A DNA stretch of 64,000 nucleotides. Origin: Amorphoplanes digitatis. GTDB lineage: Bacteria > Actinomycetota > Actinomycetes > Mycobacteriales > Micromonosporaceae. Made by a program: the position numbers and the translations under genes. The notes beneath the pieces were generated by a model. It did no database searches. It was not told the origin of the DNA and was given only the letters and a program-made list of their open reading frames with translations. Location: the NCBI RefSeq assembly GCF_014205335.1, contig NZ_JACHNH010000001.1, forward strand, positions 5,822,501-5,886,500, given 5' to 3'. Positions 26,114 through 35,201 of the stretch are shown here, one piece after another (the first letter of the stretch is position 1; each line of letters starts with the position of its first letter).

Positions 26114-26770
26114 AACCTCAGCCGGCGGGAGCAACCGTCTGTCGCGGTCCCCTTGCAGATCAAGCAGCTGACCGGTTCGTTTCTGGCGGTCGGCCTCGTC
26201 GGCCTGGTGGAGCTGGTGCCGGCGATCGTGTTCGGGCTGTGGGGTGGCGTGCTGGCCGACGCCATGAGCCGCCGCCGGTTGATCATCGGGTCCGAGATGA
26301 AGCTCGCGCTGCTCAGCATCGTGCTGCTGGTGAACGCGCTGCTGCCGGATCCCGCATCGAGGCTCTGGGTGCTCTACATGGTCGCCGGGCTGACCGCCGT
26401 CTTCGACGGCCTCCAGCGGCCGTCGCTGGACGCGCTGACACCGCAGATCGTCCGCCACGACCAGCTACCGGCCGCCAGCGCCCTGCTGTCGATCCGGTAC
26501 ACGGTCGGCGCCATCCTCGGCCCGGCGCTGGCCGGCCTGATCGGTGTTCGCCTTCCCCACCGCCATCTTCCCGTTCCTCGCCGACGACCTGGACGCCGAC
26601 CGGGCGCTCGGGCTGCTGTACTCCGCCGGCGCGGTCGGCAGCCTCCTGGTGTCGCTGACCAGCGGCTGGTACTCCCGGGTGCACCGGCACGGACGGCTGG
26701 TCCTGGTCGCCGCCGCGTTGACCGGGGCGGCGGTGGCGGGCGCCGGCCATGCTCGCGTACGACGCCCGCA
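26114..26770 (+). pseudogene. Remnant of an MFS exporter, truncated and frameshifted
   Basis: The first part reads as the second helix onward of an EntS-like MFS protein ('VPLQIKQLTGSFLAVGLVG', 'WGGVLADAMSRRRL', 'VFDGLQRPSLDALTP'). At about 26544 it jumps into another frame with 'VFAFPTAIFPFLADDL', which belongs about 150 residues later in intact homologues. The end decays against the AraC gene. There is no proper start and the first helix is missing. Three lesions (5' loss, internal deletion with frameshift, 3' loss) make this a pseudogene. Confidence 0.8.
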
Positions 26771-26791
26771 CCGATCCACATGTGAGCGCGG

Positions 26792-27718
26792 TCAGGGGCG
26801 GTACTCGCGCGGGCTGACGCCGTACTGGCGTTTGAACGCGGAGCTGAGGGCGAAGGCCGTGCTGTAGCCGACCCGGCGGGCGATCGCCTCCAGGGTCAGG
26901 GCGGGATCGGTGAGCAGGTCGGCGGCGAGCGCGAGTCGCCAGCCGGTCAGAAACGTCATGGGCGGTTCGCCGACCGTCTCGGTGAAGCGGCGGGCGAAGG
27001 TCGCGCGTGACACGGCCGCCGTGCCGGCCAGGGTGGCGACGGTCCAGGGCAGGCCCGGGTCGGCCTGGAGCCGGCGCAGCGCGGGCCCGACGACCGGGTC
27101 GCCCTGTGCGGCATACCAGCCCGGCGCGGCGGCCTCGGGCCGCGAGAACCAGGTACGCAGTACGGCGATGAGCAGCAGGTCGAGCAGCCGGTCCAGGACG
27201 GCGTTCTGTCCGGGGTCGTCGCGGACGATCTCGGTCGCCAGCAGCGGGAGCAGCGGCGAGCCGAGCTCCTTCTCGGTGACGACGACGAGCGTCGGCAGCG
27301 CGCGCAGCAGCCGCCCGCTGACCTCGCCGTCGACCAGGTACGAGCCGCTGAGCAGCACCGTCTCGCCGGCGAGGCTGTTGCCCCAGCTGCGCACGCCGAG
27401 GTCGTACTCCTCGCTCAGGCCGCGCCCGTCGGGGGCGTAGCACTGCTGGCCGGGCCGGATGGTCACCGTCACGGGCGTGGTGACGCGGTCCGCGAGCGTC
27501 CAGGGTTCCCGGCCGATCGCGACCACGACATCGCCGGCGGTCAGCTCCAGCGGTGGCCGCCCGTCGGGGCGCGCCCATGCCGTGCCGCGTACGACGGCGG
27601 TCAGGCTGATCGGGACCTCGTCCTCCATCCGGATCGCCCACGGCGCCGCCATCAGGCAGCGCACCAGGAAGGCGCCGCGTGCGCGGGGACCTTCGAGCAG
27701 CGCGGAGAGTCCGTCCAC
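26792..27718 (-). CDS. AraC-family transcriptional regulator with cupin domain
   Basis: A 308-residue regulator. Residues 1-160 form a cupin-type sensor ('AAPWAIRMEDEVPISL', 'LTAGDVVVAIGREPW'), and residues 205-308 carry the double AraC helix-turn-helix ('WTVATLAGTAAVSRATFARR', 'LEAIARRVGYSTAFALSSAF', 'GVSPREYRP'). The GTG at 27718 has a TTTAGT box about 9 nt upstream. It is divergent from a DUF1772 gene, a pairing common in actinobacteria, and likely controls it. Confidence 0.9.
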   Translation of the reverse strand: MDGLSALLEGPRARGAFLVRCLMAAPWAIRMEDEVPISLTAVVRGTAWARPDGRPPLELTAGDVVVAIGREPWTLADRVTTPVTVTIRPGQQCYAPDGRGLSEEYDLGVRSWGNSLAGETVLLSGSYLVDGEVSGRLLRALPTLVVVTEKELGSPLLPLLATEIVRDDPGQNAVLDRLLDLLLIAVLRTWFSRPEAAAPGWYAAQGDPVVGPALRRLQADPGLPWTVATLAGTAAVSRATFARRFTETVGEPPMTFLTGWRLALAADLLTDPALTLEAIARRVGYSTAFALSSAFKRQYGVSPREYRP

Positions 27719-27804
27719 GTCTCGAAGACTAAACGAGACGGTCGCATATGCCGCCGCGCGTCACGGCGATGGCCTCGGCCCGCGCCCGCGGCGAGGGTTG
27801 AGGC

Positions 27805-28278
27805 ATGACCGAAACCCTTCGCACCCCGCTGCTCGTGACCGCCATCGTCGCCGCCGGCCTCCAGGCCGGCACCTACTACGTGTGGGCCTGCGGTGTGATG
27901 CCCGGCCTCGCCCGGGCCGACGACCACACGTTCGTGACCACGCTGAGCCACGTGAACCAGGCCATCGTCAACCCGGTCTTCATGCTCACGTTCCTGGGCG
28001 CGCCGGTTCTGGCGGCGGCCGCCGTCGCGACTGGCACGCCGGCGGCCCGGCCGTGGCTGATCGCCGGCCTGGCGCTGAGCGTCGCCACGGTGGCGGTCAC
28101 CGTCCTGGGCAACGTTCCGCTCAACAACGCGCTCGGCAAGGCCGCCGCGACGACGGACGCGGACCTCGCCGCCGTACGCGCCGCCTTCGAGACCGCCTGG
28201 GTGCGCTGGAACGTGCTCCGGACGCTGACCTCCACCGCGGCGCTGGCCGCACTCGGCTGGGCCGCGCTCCGGTCATGA
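27805..28278 (+). CDS. DUF1772 / anthrone-oxygenase-like membrane protein
   Basis: A 157-residue protein with four membrane helices (about 7-27, 50-75, 85-105 and 138-155) and the family element 'NVPLNNALG'. DUF1772 includes fungal anthrone oxygenases, but most bacterial members have no proven reaction. The ATG at 27805 follows GCGAGGG. The divergent AraC regulator is its probable controller. Confidence 0.85.
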   Translation: MTETLRTPLLVTAIVAAGLQAGTYYVWACGVMPGLARADDHTFVTTLSHVNQAIVNPVFMLTFLGAPVLAAAAVATGTPAARPWLIAGLALSVATVAVTVLGNVPLNNALGKAAATTDADLAAVRAAFETAWVRWNVLRTLTSTAALAALGWAALRS

Positions 28279-28333
28279 TTGACGCTCGACGATGGCCGGC
28301 ACGGGTGCCACGCGCCGACGCCTCAGCCGCGGC

Positions 28334-28936
28334 TCACCAGGTGCTGCCCGGCCACACCGCCCAGTTGCTCCAGCCGCCGCTCGGGGTCCAGGTCCGGAAG
28401 AACATGTCCTTGTACAGGCCGACGACGCGGATCCTGATGAACGACGCGGCCGTCGGGCCGTCGACCACGACCTGGCTGCGGACGTCGCCGGGGTTGGGGC
28501 CGAGGGGGTACCAGCCGGACCAGGTGCCGTTCGCGTCCTGGTGGATGGTGTAGGCCTGGAAGTCGGTGCCCACGACGAACACCTGCTGGCGCCCGTCGGG
28601 CCACGTGACATAGGTGGGCTCGTACTCGCGGATACGGGCACCGCGGTATCCGCCGACGGTGATCGAGGTGGTGGGCGCGTTGCCGACGCGGCGCCAGTTC
28701 TTCCAGCCGTCCGACGCGCTCCACTCGCGCGCCCACCAGCCGCCGTCGCTGCCGATGGTGTTGATGTCGATATGGGAGTTGGTGAACGTGGTGCCGTTGA
28801 TCCAGATCTTGGCGTACGCCTCGCCGCCGAGCGGATACCAGCCGGACCACGTGCCGTTCGCGTTCTGGTGGTTGGTGTAGACCTGGAAGTCGGTGCCCAC
28901 GACGAACCACTGCTGGCGCCCGTCGGGCCAGCTGAG
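28334..28936 (-). pseudogene. 3' fragment of a PLL-like beta-propeller lectin
   Basis: About 200 residues of a Photorhabdus-lectin-like (PLL) propeller. Two blades repeat with a 109-residue period: 'WPDGRQQWFVVGTDFQVY' and 'WPDGRQQVFVVGTDFQAY', each followed by 'ANGTWSGWYPLG'. The 3' end is intact ('GGWSNWAVWPGSTW'). Upstream of 28936 the similarity stops abruptly, with no signal peptide, start or ribosome site before the divergent hydrolase gene. Full proteins have about seven blades and a secretion signal, so this looks like a stranded fragment; a novel short protein from an internal GTG is less likely. Confidence 0.7.
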
Positions 28937-29006
28937 TGGAGATGAGCGGTAGCGCCGCGGCAGCGCGGCGGTAAACGCGTGACCTCGCCTGTGGCAGACT
29001 GCCCGG

Positions 29007-29798
29007 ATGACGGCTGAGCTGCGCGTTCTCGAGGGTGGCGGTGGCGACGGGCCGGTCCTGGTGCTGTTGCACGGGCTCGGCGCGACAGGTGACGTGTGGA
29101 GCGGCTGGTCGGCTCCACTGCGGCGGCACTGGCCGGGCCGGTGGATCGCGCCGGACCTGCCGGGTCACGGCGGCTCGGCGCCGCCGGCGGCGTACACGTT
29201 CGACGGCCTGGCCGACTCGGTGGCCGGGCTGATCACGCCGGACGTGCCCGCGGTCGTGCTCGGGCATTCGCTGGGCGGGGTGGTCGCGCTGGCGCTGGCC
29301 GCGCGGCGGCCGGCGGAGGTGCGCGGCGTCATCGGGCTCGGCATCAAGGTCGCGTGGAGCGACGAGGACCTGCGGCGGGCTCAGGCCATGGCACTTCGGC
29401 CCCGGGCGTGGTTCCCGTCGCGGGACGAGGCCGCCGCCCGCTACCTGCGGGTGGCCGGGCTGGACGGCCTGCTCACGGCCGGCGACCCGGCGGTAACCGC
29501 GGGGCTGGTGTCGCGGGACGGCCGGTGGAGCCTGGCGCTCGACCCGGCGGCCTTCGGCGTGGGCCGGCCGGACATGCCGGGGCTGCTGGCCGGGTGCCCG
29601 GCCCCAGTGGTGCTGGCCCGCGGCGCCGGCGATCCGATGAACACCGACGAGCAGCTTGCCGCGCTGGGCGTCCCGGCGGTCACGCTGGCCGGCGTCGCGC
29701 ACAACGCGCACGTGCAGGACCCCGAGCTGGTGTTCCAGCTCCTCGCGCGGGTGGGATGCGTCGAGCCCGGCGCCACCGGGGTGGCGCCGGGCTCTTAG
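29007..29798 (+). CDS. Alpha/beta hydrolase
   Basis: A 263-residue hydrolase. 'VLLHGLGATGDVW' provides the oxyanion hole, 'LGHSLGGV' the Ser nucleophile, 'ARGAGDPM' the acid and 'GVAHNAHVQ' the His. It cleaves an ester, amide or similar bond; the substrate is unknown. The last codons form the stem of a terminator hairpin. It is convergent with the DUF4153/DUF4173 gene, 4 bp away. Confidence 0.9.
   Translation: MTAELRVLEGGGGDGPVLVLLHGLGATGDVWSGWSAPLRRHWPGRWIAPDLPGHGGSAPPAAYTFDGLADSVAGLITPDVPAVVLGHSLGGVVALALAARRPAEVRGVIGLGIKVAWSDEDLRRAQAMALRPRAWFPSRDEAAARYLRVAGLDGLLTAGDPAVTAGLVSRDGRWSLALDPAAFGVGRPDMPGLLAGCPAPVVLARGAGDPMNTDEQLAALGVPAVTLAGVAHNAHVQDPELVFQLLARVGCVEPGATGVAPGS
29763..29794. terminator. 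Hairpin terminator overlapping the hydrolase end
   Basis: GAGCCCGGCGCCACC pairs perfectly with GGTGGCGCCGGGCTC around GG. It sits between two convergent genes and overlaps the last residues of the hydrolase, so it could stop transcription from both sides. Confidence 0.65.
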
Positions 29799-29802
29799 CG
29801 CG

Positions 29803-31836
29803 TCAGCGCCGTTTCTTGGGCAGGTCGTACTGGTCGGCGGCGCGGCAGTCGGCGTGCGTGCCGACCGCGCCCGGGCCGAGGCGCTCCAGTGCCGCCCGGG
29901 CCCGCGAACGGCCGAGGTTCCACGCGTACCATGGGTCGGGCTCCTTGAGGTCGTCGGCGATCCAGCTCAGCGTGCAGCGGCGTACCGGGTCGGGCAGGCG
30001 GGTCAGCGCCGGCGTCGCGTCGGCGGACAGGGCACGCAGGTACCAGGCGTCGATCTTGCCGGTGTGCTCGTAACGGACGGCGTTGCGGCTGGCCGCGTAC
30101 CCCTCGGGGTCCAGGACCGCTAGGCCGAGCAGCATGAGCACGGCGAGACCGACGGTGGCGCCCGGGATCCACCCGCCCCGCCACTTGACGCCGGCCGCCG
30201 CGATCAGGATGAAGACGACGCCGAGCAGCAGCTCGGAGGACATCACGAAGATGCGCTCGCCGGTGAAGCTGTAGACCCTCTGGTACGCCCACATCCGCGA
30301 CAGCGCCGACACCACGATGACGACGCTCAGCCCGCAGAGCAGTCCGAGCAGGACGCGCAGCAGCATCCGCTCCAGCGGCTCGTCCCGGCGGGCCCAGCGG
30401 GCGAGGGCGGCGAGCAGGGCCAGCGACAGCAGCGTCACGGCGACGAGCTGCCAGAAGCCGCTGCGGGCGTACTCCGCGTAGCTGAGTCCGGACGTCTTCA
30501 GCACGTGCCGGTCCCCGCCGAACAGCACGGTGAACTGCACCGCCACGAACCCGGCGAAGAGCAGGACCAGCGCCGAGGCGGCCGGCGCCCACTCGACCAG
30601 GCCGAACCGGCCCCGGCCCTCGGTGTCCAGGCTTCCGGTCGCCGGCGGCGCCGACAGCGTGTAGGTGCCGGCCACGGCGATCAGGCCGCCGACCACGGCC
30701 AGGAAGATCCATTTGAAGATCGAGCCGCCGTGGAAGGTAGGCACGGCCTTGTCGAGCAGTGTCGAGAACGCGACGTCGGCCGAGGACAGCAGCGCGCCGA
30801 AGACGAACAGCACCACGGCGGTGAGTGCGACCGAGAAGACGACCCGCCGCGCGATTCCCGGGTTGCGGCTCGCCCGCAGGTGCCTGCGCACCCACGGGAT
30901 GCCCTTGAACGCGGCGTACGGCGCCGCCACGAGGCTGAACAGGATCGACCGGACGCGCTGGCCGCCCACGATGGCCAGCGCCGCGCATCCGAGCGCGCCG
31001 ATGACGCTGAAGGTCACCAGCCACCACGCGTTGCGGAAGGTGAGGACCAGGAGCAGGGCGAGCGCCGCCGCGGCCCACCCGGACCGGATCCACACCTCGG
31101 TGCGCGACAGGTTCGCGGTGCGCCGGACCGCGGCCACGACGCCCGCCGTCAGCACGAGCCAGCCGAGGAACCAGCCGATGCCGGTCCGGTTCAGCGGCAC
31201 GAAGAGCACGAAGCCGAGCGCCGCGGCGAGCACGGCGGCCGGCACGGCCCGGCCCTCGGCCTTCGCCGGGCCGGGCCAGTGCTTCTCGCGGAACTTCTGC
31301 CACCGCGAGGGCGGCGGCTGATACCGGGTGTACGCGACGAGCGGTACAGCCTGCGGCGGAGGGTGCGGGGTGTTCCGGGTGGGCCGGACCTGCCCGCCGG
31401 TGGGTGCGGCCGGGGCCGGGGCGACCGGCGGCGGAGGCTCGCTCGCCTCGACCCGGTCGGATTCGCCCGATTCGATCGGGGCGGCGTCGGGCTTGACGGG
31501 AGCCGGGTGACTGACAGTGAGTACCGGCCCGGCCTCGGCGACGGCCACCGATGCGGGATCCGGTACGCCGGCGCCGTCCGGTGCGGGCGCCTGCACCGGG
31601 AGCATGGGTATGAACAGCGCGTATCCCCGCGTACCAGATGGAACCTGGACGGGGATCGCCCAGGCCGGCGCTCCGTCCGGTCCTGGCCAGGGCATCGACG
31701 GTATGGCGTCGTTCGGGGACATGACCAGCAGTTGTGGTGCCGGTACGGGTGCTGCGGCGGCGTCACCGTGCGGGCCGGGCGCCGCGGGTCGCGCCGGGTC
31801 CGTCTGGTGTTGTTGCTCGGGTGGCGGCTCGGTCAT
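29803..31836 (-). CDS. DUF4153/DUF4173-type polytopic membrane protein
   Basis: A 677-residue protein. Residues 1-190 are a Pro/Ala-rich cytoplasmic region, then about twelve membrane helices run from about 205 to 575, and a soluble tail of about 100 residues follows. 'LKTSGLSYAEYARSGFWQLV' is the block that marks the DUF4153/DUF4173 group. The function is unknown. The ATG at 31836 is chosen over a start 16 residues earlier because GAGGAG lies 7 nt upstream. It is divergent from the TrpB2 gene, with a 28-bp palindrome between. Confidence 0.82.
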   Translation of the reverse strand: MTEPPPEQQHQTDPARPAAPGPHGDAAAAPVPAPQLLVMSPNDAIPSMPWPGPDGAPAWAIPVQVPSGTRGYALFIPMLPVQAPAPDGAGVPDPASVAVAEAGPVLTVSHPAPVKPDAAPIESGESDRVEASEPPPPVAPAPAAPTGGQVRPTRNTPHPPPQAVPLVAYTRYQPPPSRWQKFREKHWPGPAKAEGRAVPAAVLAAALGFVLFVPLNRTGIGWFLGWLVLTAGVVAAVRRTANLSRTEVWIRSGWAAAALALLLVLTFRNAWWLVTFSVIGALGCAALAIVGGQRVRSILFSLVAAPYAAFKGIPWVRRHLRASRNPGIARRVVFSVALTAVVLFVFGALLSSADVAFSTLLDKAVPTFHGGSIFKWIFLAVVGGLIAVAGTYTLSAPPATGSLDTEGRGRFGLVEWAPAASALVLLFAGFVAVQFTVLFGGDRHVLKTSGLSYAEYARSGFWQLVAVTLLSLALLAALARWARRDEPLERMLLRVLLGLLCGLSVVIVVSALSRMWAYQRVYSFTGERIFVMSSELLLGVVFILIAAAGVKWRGGWIPGATVGLAVLMLLGLAVLDPEGYAASRNAVRYEHTGKIDAWYLRALSADATPALTRLPDPVRRCTLSWIADDLKEPDPWYAWNLGRSRARAALERLGPGAVGTHADCRAADQYDLPKKRR

Positions 31837-31949
31837 GACGCGCTCCTCGACTCTGGGTTCGCACACTGTAGGGCGTGGGCGCACGCGATTTCACGCCGGA
31901 ACGATCCCGTATCGCCGCGACGACTGAGAGTGATGATCTGAGCCCTGCC

Positions 31950-31977
31950 GTACAGCCCGCTCCGGAGCGGGCTGTAC
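31950..31977. promoter_or_regulatory. Perfect 28-bp palindrome between divergent genes
   Basis: GTACAGCCCGCTCC is followed with no spacer by its exact reverse complement. It lies between the DUF4153/DUF4173 gene and the TrpB2 gene. It may be an operator shared by the two genes or a strong hairpin in the TrpB2 leader. No regulator gene sits next to it. Confidence 0.55.
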
Positions 31978-32061
31978 ACGGTGGAGCGTGTGGGAGGAGA
32001 CCTGAGCGAAACGGCGTGGCGCTCCTGGCGTGGCGCCCGCTCGCGGCCCGATGATCGGGCC

Positions 32062-33435
32062 ATGACTGATGCCGACAACGCCACCAAGATCTTGCTGTCC
32101 GAATCGGAGATGCCGCGCCGCTGGTACAACATCGTGCCCGATCTGCCCTCACCGCCACCGCCGGTGCTGCACCCCGGCACGCTCCAGCCGATCGGGCCGG
32201 ACGACCTCGCGCCGCTGTTCCCGATGGCCCTCATCGAGCAGGAGATGACCGCGGAGCGCTACGTGGACATTCCGGAGGAGGTGCTCGACGTCTATCGCCT
32301 CTGGCGTCCGTCGCCGCTGTTCCGGGCGCGCCGGCTCGAGAAGGCGCTCGGCACCCCCGCGAAGATCTATTACAAGTACGAGGGTGTCTCGCCGGCCGGG
32401 TCGCACAAGCCCAACACCGCGGTGCCGCAGGCGTTCTACAACGCGGCCGCCGGGGTCCGCCGCCTCACCACGGAGACCGGCGCGGGCCAGTGGGGCACGG
32501 CCCTGGCGTTCGCCGCCGCACAGTTCGGCCTCGAGTGCGAGATCTGGCAGGTGCGCGCGTCTTACGACCAGAAGCCGTACCGGAAAATCATGATCGAGAC
32601 CTTCGGTGCGACCGTCCATCCGTCGCCGTCGGAGCTCACCGAGGCCGGGCGCGCGATCCTCGCGACCGACCCGGGCTCGCCCGGGTCTCTCGGCATCGCG
32701 ATCAGCGAGGCCGTCGAGGTGGCCGCGCATCATCCGGACACCCACTACGCGCTGGGCAGCGTGCTCAACCACGTGCTGCTGCACCAGACCATCATCGGCG
32801 AGGAGGCGCTGCTCCAGCTGGCCAAGGTCGGCGCCGCACCCGACGTGATCGTCGGCTGCACCGGCGGCGGCTCGAACTTCGCCGGCCTCGCGTTCCCGTT
32901 CCTGCGCGAGAAGCTCGCCGGGCGGATGTCGCCGACGATCCGCGCGGTCGAGCCGGCCTCCTGCCCGTCGTTGACCAAGGGCACCTACGCGTACGACTTC
33001 GGCGACACCGCCGGGATGACGCCCCTGATGAAGATGCACACGCTGGGCCACGACTTCATTCCCCACCCGATCCACGCCGGCGGCCTGCGCTACCACGGCA
33101 TGTCGCCGCTGCTCTCACACGTGTACGAGCTCGGCCTGATCGAGGCCGTCGCCAAGACGCAGCGGGAGTGCTTCGAGGCGGGCGTGCGGTTCGCCCGCAG
33201 CGAGGGCATCATCCCCGCGCCCGAGCCGACGCACGCGCTCGCCGCCTGCGTCGAGGAGGCGCTGCGCTGCAAGGAGACCGGCGAGGAGAAGGTCATCCTC
33301 ACCGCGCTGTGCGGGCACGGCCACCTGGACCTGCCCGCGTACGGGCGCTTCCTGGCCAATGACATGGAGGACCACGAGCTCTCCGAACAGGCCGTCAAGG
33401 CCGCACTCGCCGGCCTGCCCTCCGTGCCGGCCTAG
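32062..33435 (+). CDS. TrpB-like PLP-dependent enzyme (TrpB2 type)
   Basis: A 457-residue PLP enzyme of the TrpB2 family. 'LSESEMPRRWYNI' marks the TrpB2 N-terminus, 'GSHKPNTA' gives the Schiff-base Lys116, and 'GCTGGGSNFAG' binds the cofactor phosphate. TrpB2 enzymes make tryptophan from indole and serine or work on phosphoserine; there is no trpA or other trp gene here, so it probably acts alone. The ATG at 32062 fits the family start; a GTG 27 codons earlier would add an Arg-rich leader. It is followed by a convergent GlxA regulator. Confidence 0.9.
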   Translation: MTDADNATKILLSESEMPRRWYNIVPDLPSPPPPVLHPGTLQPIGPDDLAPLFPMALIEQEMTAERYVDIPEEVLDVYRLWRPSPLFRARRLEKALGTPAKIYYKYEGVSPAGSHKPNTAVPQAFYNAAAGVRRLTTETGAGQWGTALAFAAAQFGLECEIWQVRASYDQKPYRKIMIETFGATVHPSPSELTEAGRAILATDPGSPGSLGIAISEAVEVAAHHPDTHYALGSVLNHVLLHQTIIGEEALLQLAKVGAAPDVIVGCTGGGSNFAGLAFPFLREKLAGRMSPTIRAVEPASCPSLTKGTYAYDFGDTAGMTPLMKMHTLGHDFIPHPIHAGGLRYHGMSPLLSHVYELGLIEAVAKTQRECFEAGVRFARSEGIIPAPEPTHALAACVEEALRCKETGEEKVILTALCGHGHLDLPAYGRFLANDMEDHELSEQAVKAALAGLPSVPA

Positions 33436-33448
33436 GAGGTCCCGCCGG

Positions 33449-34408
33449 TCACTCGGCCCGGAAGCTCGCCCGATAGGACTGCGGCGGGACGCCGACGATG
33501 CGGCGGAAGTGCGGGCGCATCGCCACGCCGTCGGCGAACCCGCTGGCCCGGGCCACCGCGTCGACCGGCAGCGCGGTGGACGACAGCAGGTCCTGCGCCT
33601 GCAACACCCGCTGGTGCAGCAGCCATTGCAGGGGCGAGCAGCCGGCCGCCTCGCGGAAGCGGCGGTCGAACGTGCGCCGGCTGACGTGTGCCGCGGCGGC
33701 GAGCCCGCCGATGTCCAGGGCCGGGTCGTCGAGGTGGCCCAGGGCGTGCCGCATGGCGTCGGCGACCGCGTCGCCGGCCGGGAGATGCGGGACCGGCCGG
33801 TCGACGAACTGGGTCTGGCCGCCGGCGCGGTGCGGCGCGACGACAAGCGCGCGGGCCGCCGCGTTGGCCACCGCCGGGCCGTACTCGCGCCGCAGCAGGT
33901 GCAGGCAGGCGTCGAGCCCGGCGGCGCTCCCGGCGCTGGTGACGATGCTGCCCTCGTCGACGTAGAGCACGTCGTCGACGACCTCGATGCCGGGGTGGCG
34001 CCGGCGCAGCTCGTCCAGGCACTGCCAGTGTGTGGTGGCGCGCCGTCCGTCGAGCAGGCCGGCCTCGCCGAGCACGAACGCGCCGAGGCAGAGCCCGACC
34101 ACCGTCGCGCCGTCCCCGTGCGCGCGGCGGAGCAGATCGAGGATCTCCGGCCGGGTCGGCGCGCCGCCGGGCGCCCGCCAGCCGGGCACGATGACGATCG
34201 CGGCCTCCTCGAGCGCCGCCAGCTCGCATGGCGGGGTGATCGTGATCCCGGCGGTCGTGCGCAGCGGCCCGTCGCGCTCACCGGCGACGCGCACGTCGAA
34301 CTCCGGCCCGCCGTGGTTCGTCTCGAACACGCGCGGCGCCACCGCGACCTCGAGGATCGGGGCGTTGTCGCCGACGATCACGCCGACGACGGTGGGTATG
34401 CGGGTCAT
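33449..34408 (-). CDS. GlxA-family transcriptional regulator (DJ-1/PfpI + AraC)
   Basis: A 319-residue regulator. The first 190 residues form a DJ-1/PfpI-like domain with the nucleophile-elbow text 'VGLCLGAFVLGEAGLLDGR', and the last 100 carry the AraC helix-turn-helix pair ('LDIGGLAAAAHVSRRTFDRR', 'ARASGFADGVAMRPHFRR'). It is a cytosolic regulator likely tuned by a small metabolite. It is divergent from the MBL-fold gene at 34479, which is its best target. Confidence 0.9.
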   Translation of the reverse strand: MTRIPTVVGVIVGDNAPILEVAVAPRVFETNHGGPEFDVRVAGERDGPLRTTAGITITPPCELAALEEAAIVIVPGWRAPGGAPTRPEILDLLRRAHGDGATVVGLCLGAFVLGEAGLLDGRRATTHWQCLDELRRRHPGIEVVDDVLYVDEGSIVTSAGSAAGLDACLHLLRREYGPAVANAAARALVVAPHRAGGQTQFVDRPVPHLPAGDAVADAMRHALGHLDDPALDIGGLAAAAHVSRRTFDRRFREAAGCSPLQWLLHQRVLQAQDLLSSTALPVDAVARASGFADGVAMRPHFRRIVGVPPQSYRASFRAE

Positions 34409-34478
34409 GGCTTGAATCTATCGCAGCATGTCTTTCCAGCCACTGCCGCGGCCCGGGCCGAGTCCGCAGGATGGGGGC

Positions 34479-35201
34479 ATGACCTTCGCGATCCGCTCGT
34501 TCGGCGGCCCCACCGTCTCGTTCACTTTCGGCGGCCTCACCTTCCTGACCGACCCCACCTTCGACGAGCCCGGCGACTACCCGATCGGGAACCGCAAGCT
34601 GACAAAGACCGCGCCGCCGGCCGGCAAGCCCTCGGAGGCCGGCAAGGTCGACGTGGTGCTGCTCTCGCACGACGAGCACCCCGACAACCTCGACAACAGC
34701 GGCCGCGAGTTCACCACGACCGTGCCGCTGGTGCTGAGCACCCCGGGCGCGGCCGAGCGGATGGGCCCGCCGGTGCGCGGACTGTCGCCGTGGGAGAGCA
34801 CCGACCTGGGCGGCGGCGTGACGGCGACCGCGGTGCCGGCCCAGCACGGCCCGGACGGCACCGAACACCTGACCGGCAAGGTCACCGGCTTCGTCCTGCA
34901 CGGCGAGGGCCTGCCGACCGTGTACGTGAGCGGCGACAACGCCTCGCTGCGGGTGGTACGGGAGATCGCCGCCCGCTTCCCGTCGATCGACCTGGCGATC
35001 CTGTTCGGCGGCGCGGCCCGCACCCCGCTGGTGGGCGACGTCAACCTGACGCTCGACGCAGCGGGCATGGTGGAGGCGACCCGCATCCTGGGCGGGCCGA
35101 CGGTGGTCCCGGCCCACATCGACAGCTGGGCACACTTCACCGAAACCCCCGCCGACGTCCGCGCCGCCTTCACCGAAGCGGGCCTGAGCCTCTACTCGTG
35201 A
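34479..35201 (+). CDS. MBL-fold metallo-hydrolase-like protein
   Basis: A 240-residue beta-lactamase-fold protein related to UlaG-like lactonases. The metal loop reads 'LLSHDEHPDNLD' rather than HxHxDH, so the third His is Asn. 'PAQHGPDG' and 'YVSGDNAS' supply the later metal-site positions, and 'VVPAHIDSWAHF' the last His. The changed loop may mean one metal or altered chemistry. The ATG at 34479 follows GGATGGGGG. The stop overlaps the end of the convergent HAD-like gene by 10 bp. Confidence 0.82.
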   Translation: MTFAIRSFGGPTVSFTFGGLTFLTDPTFDEPGDYPIGNRKLTKTAPPAGKPSEAGKVDVVLLSHDEHPDNLDNSGREFTTTVPLVLSTPGAAERMGPPVRGLSPWESTDLGGGVTATAVPAQHGPDGTEHLTGKVTGFVLHGEGLPTVYVSGDNASLRVVREIAARFPSIDLAILFGGAARTPLVGDVNLTLDAAGMVEATRILGGPTVVPAHIDSWAHFTETPADVRAAFTEAGLSLYS

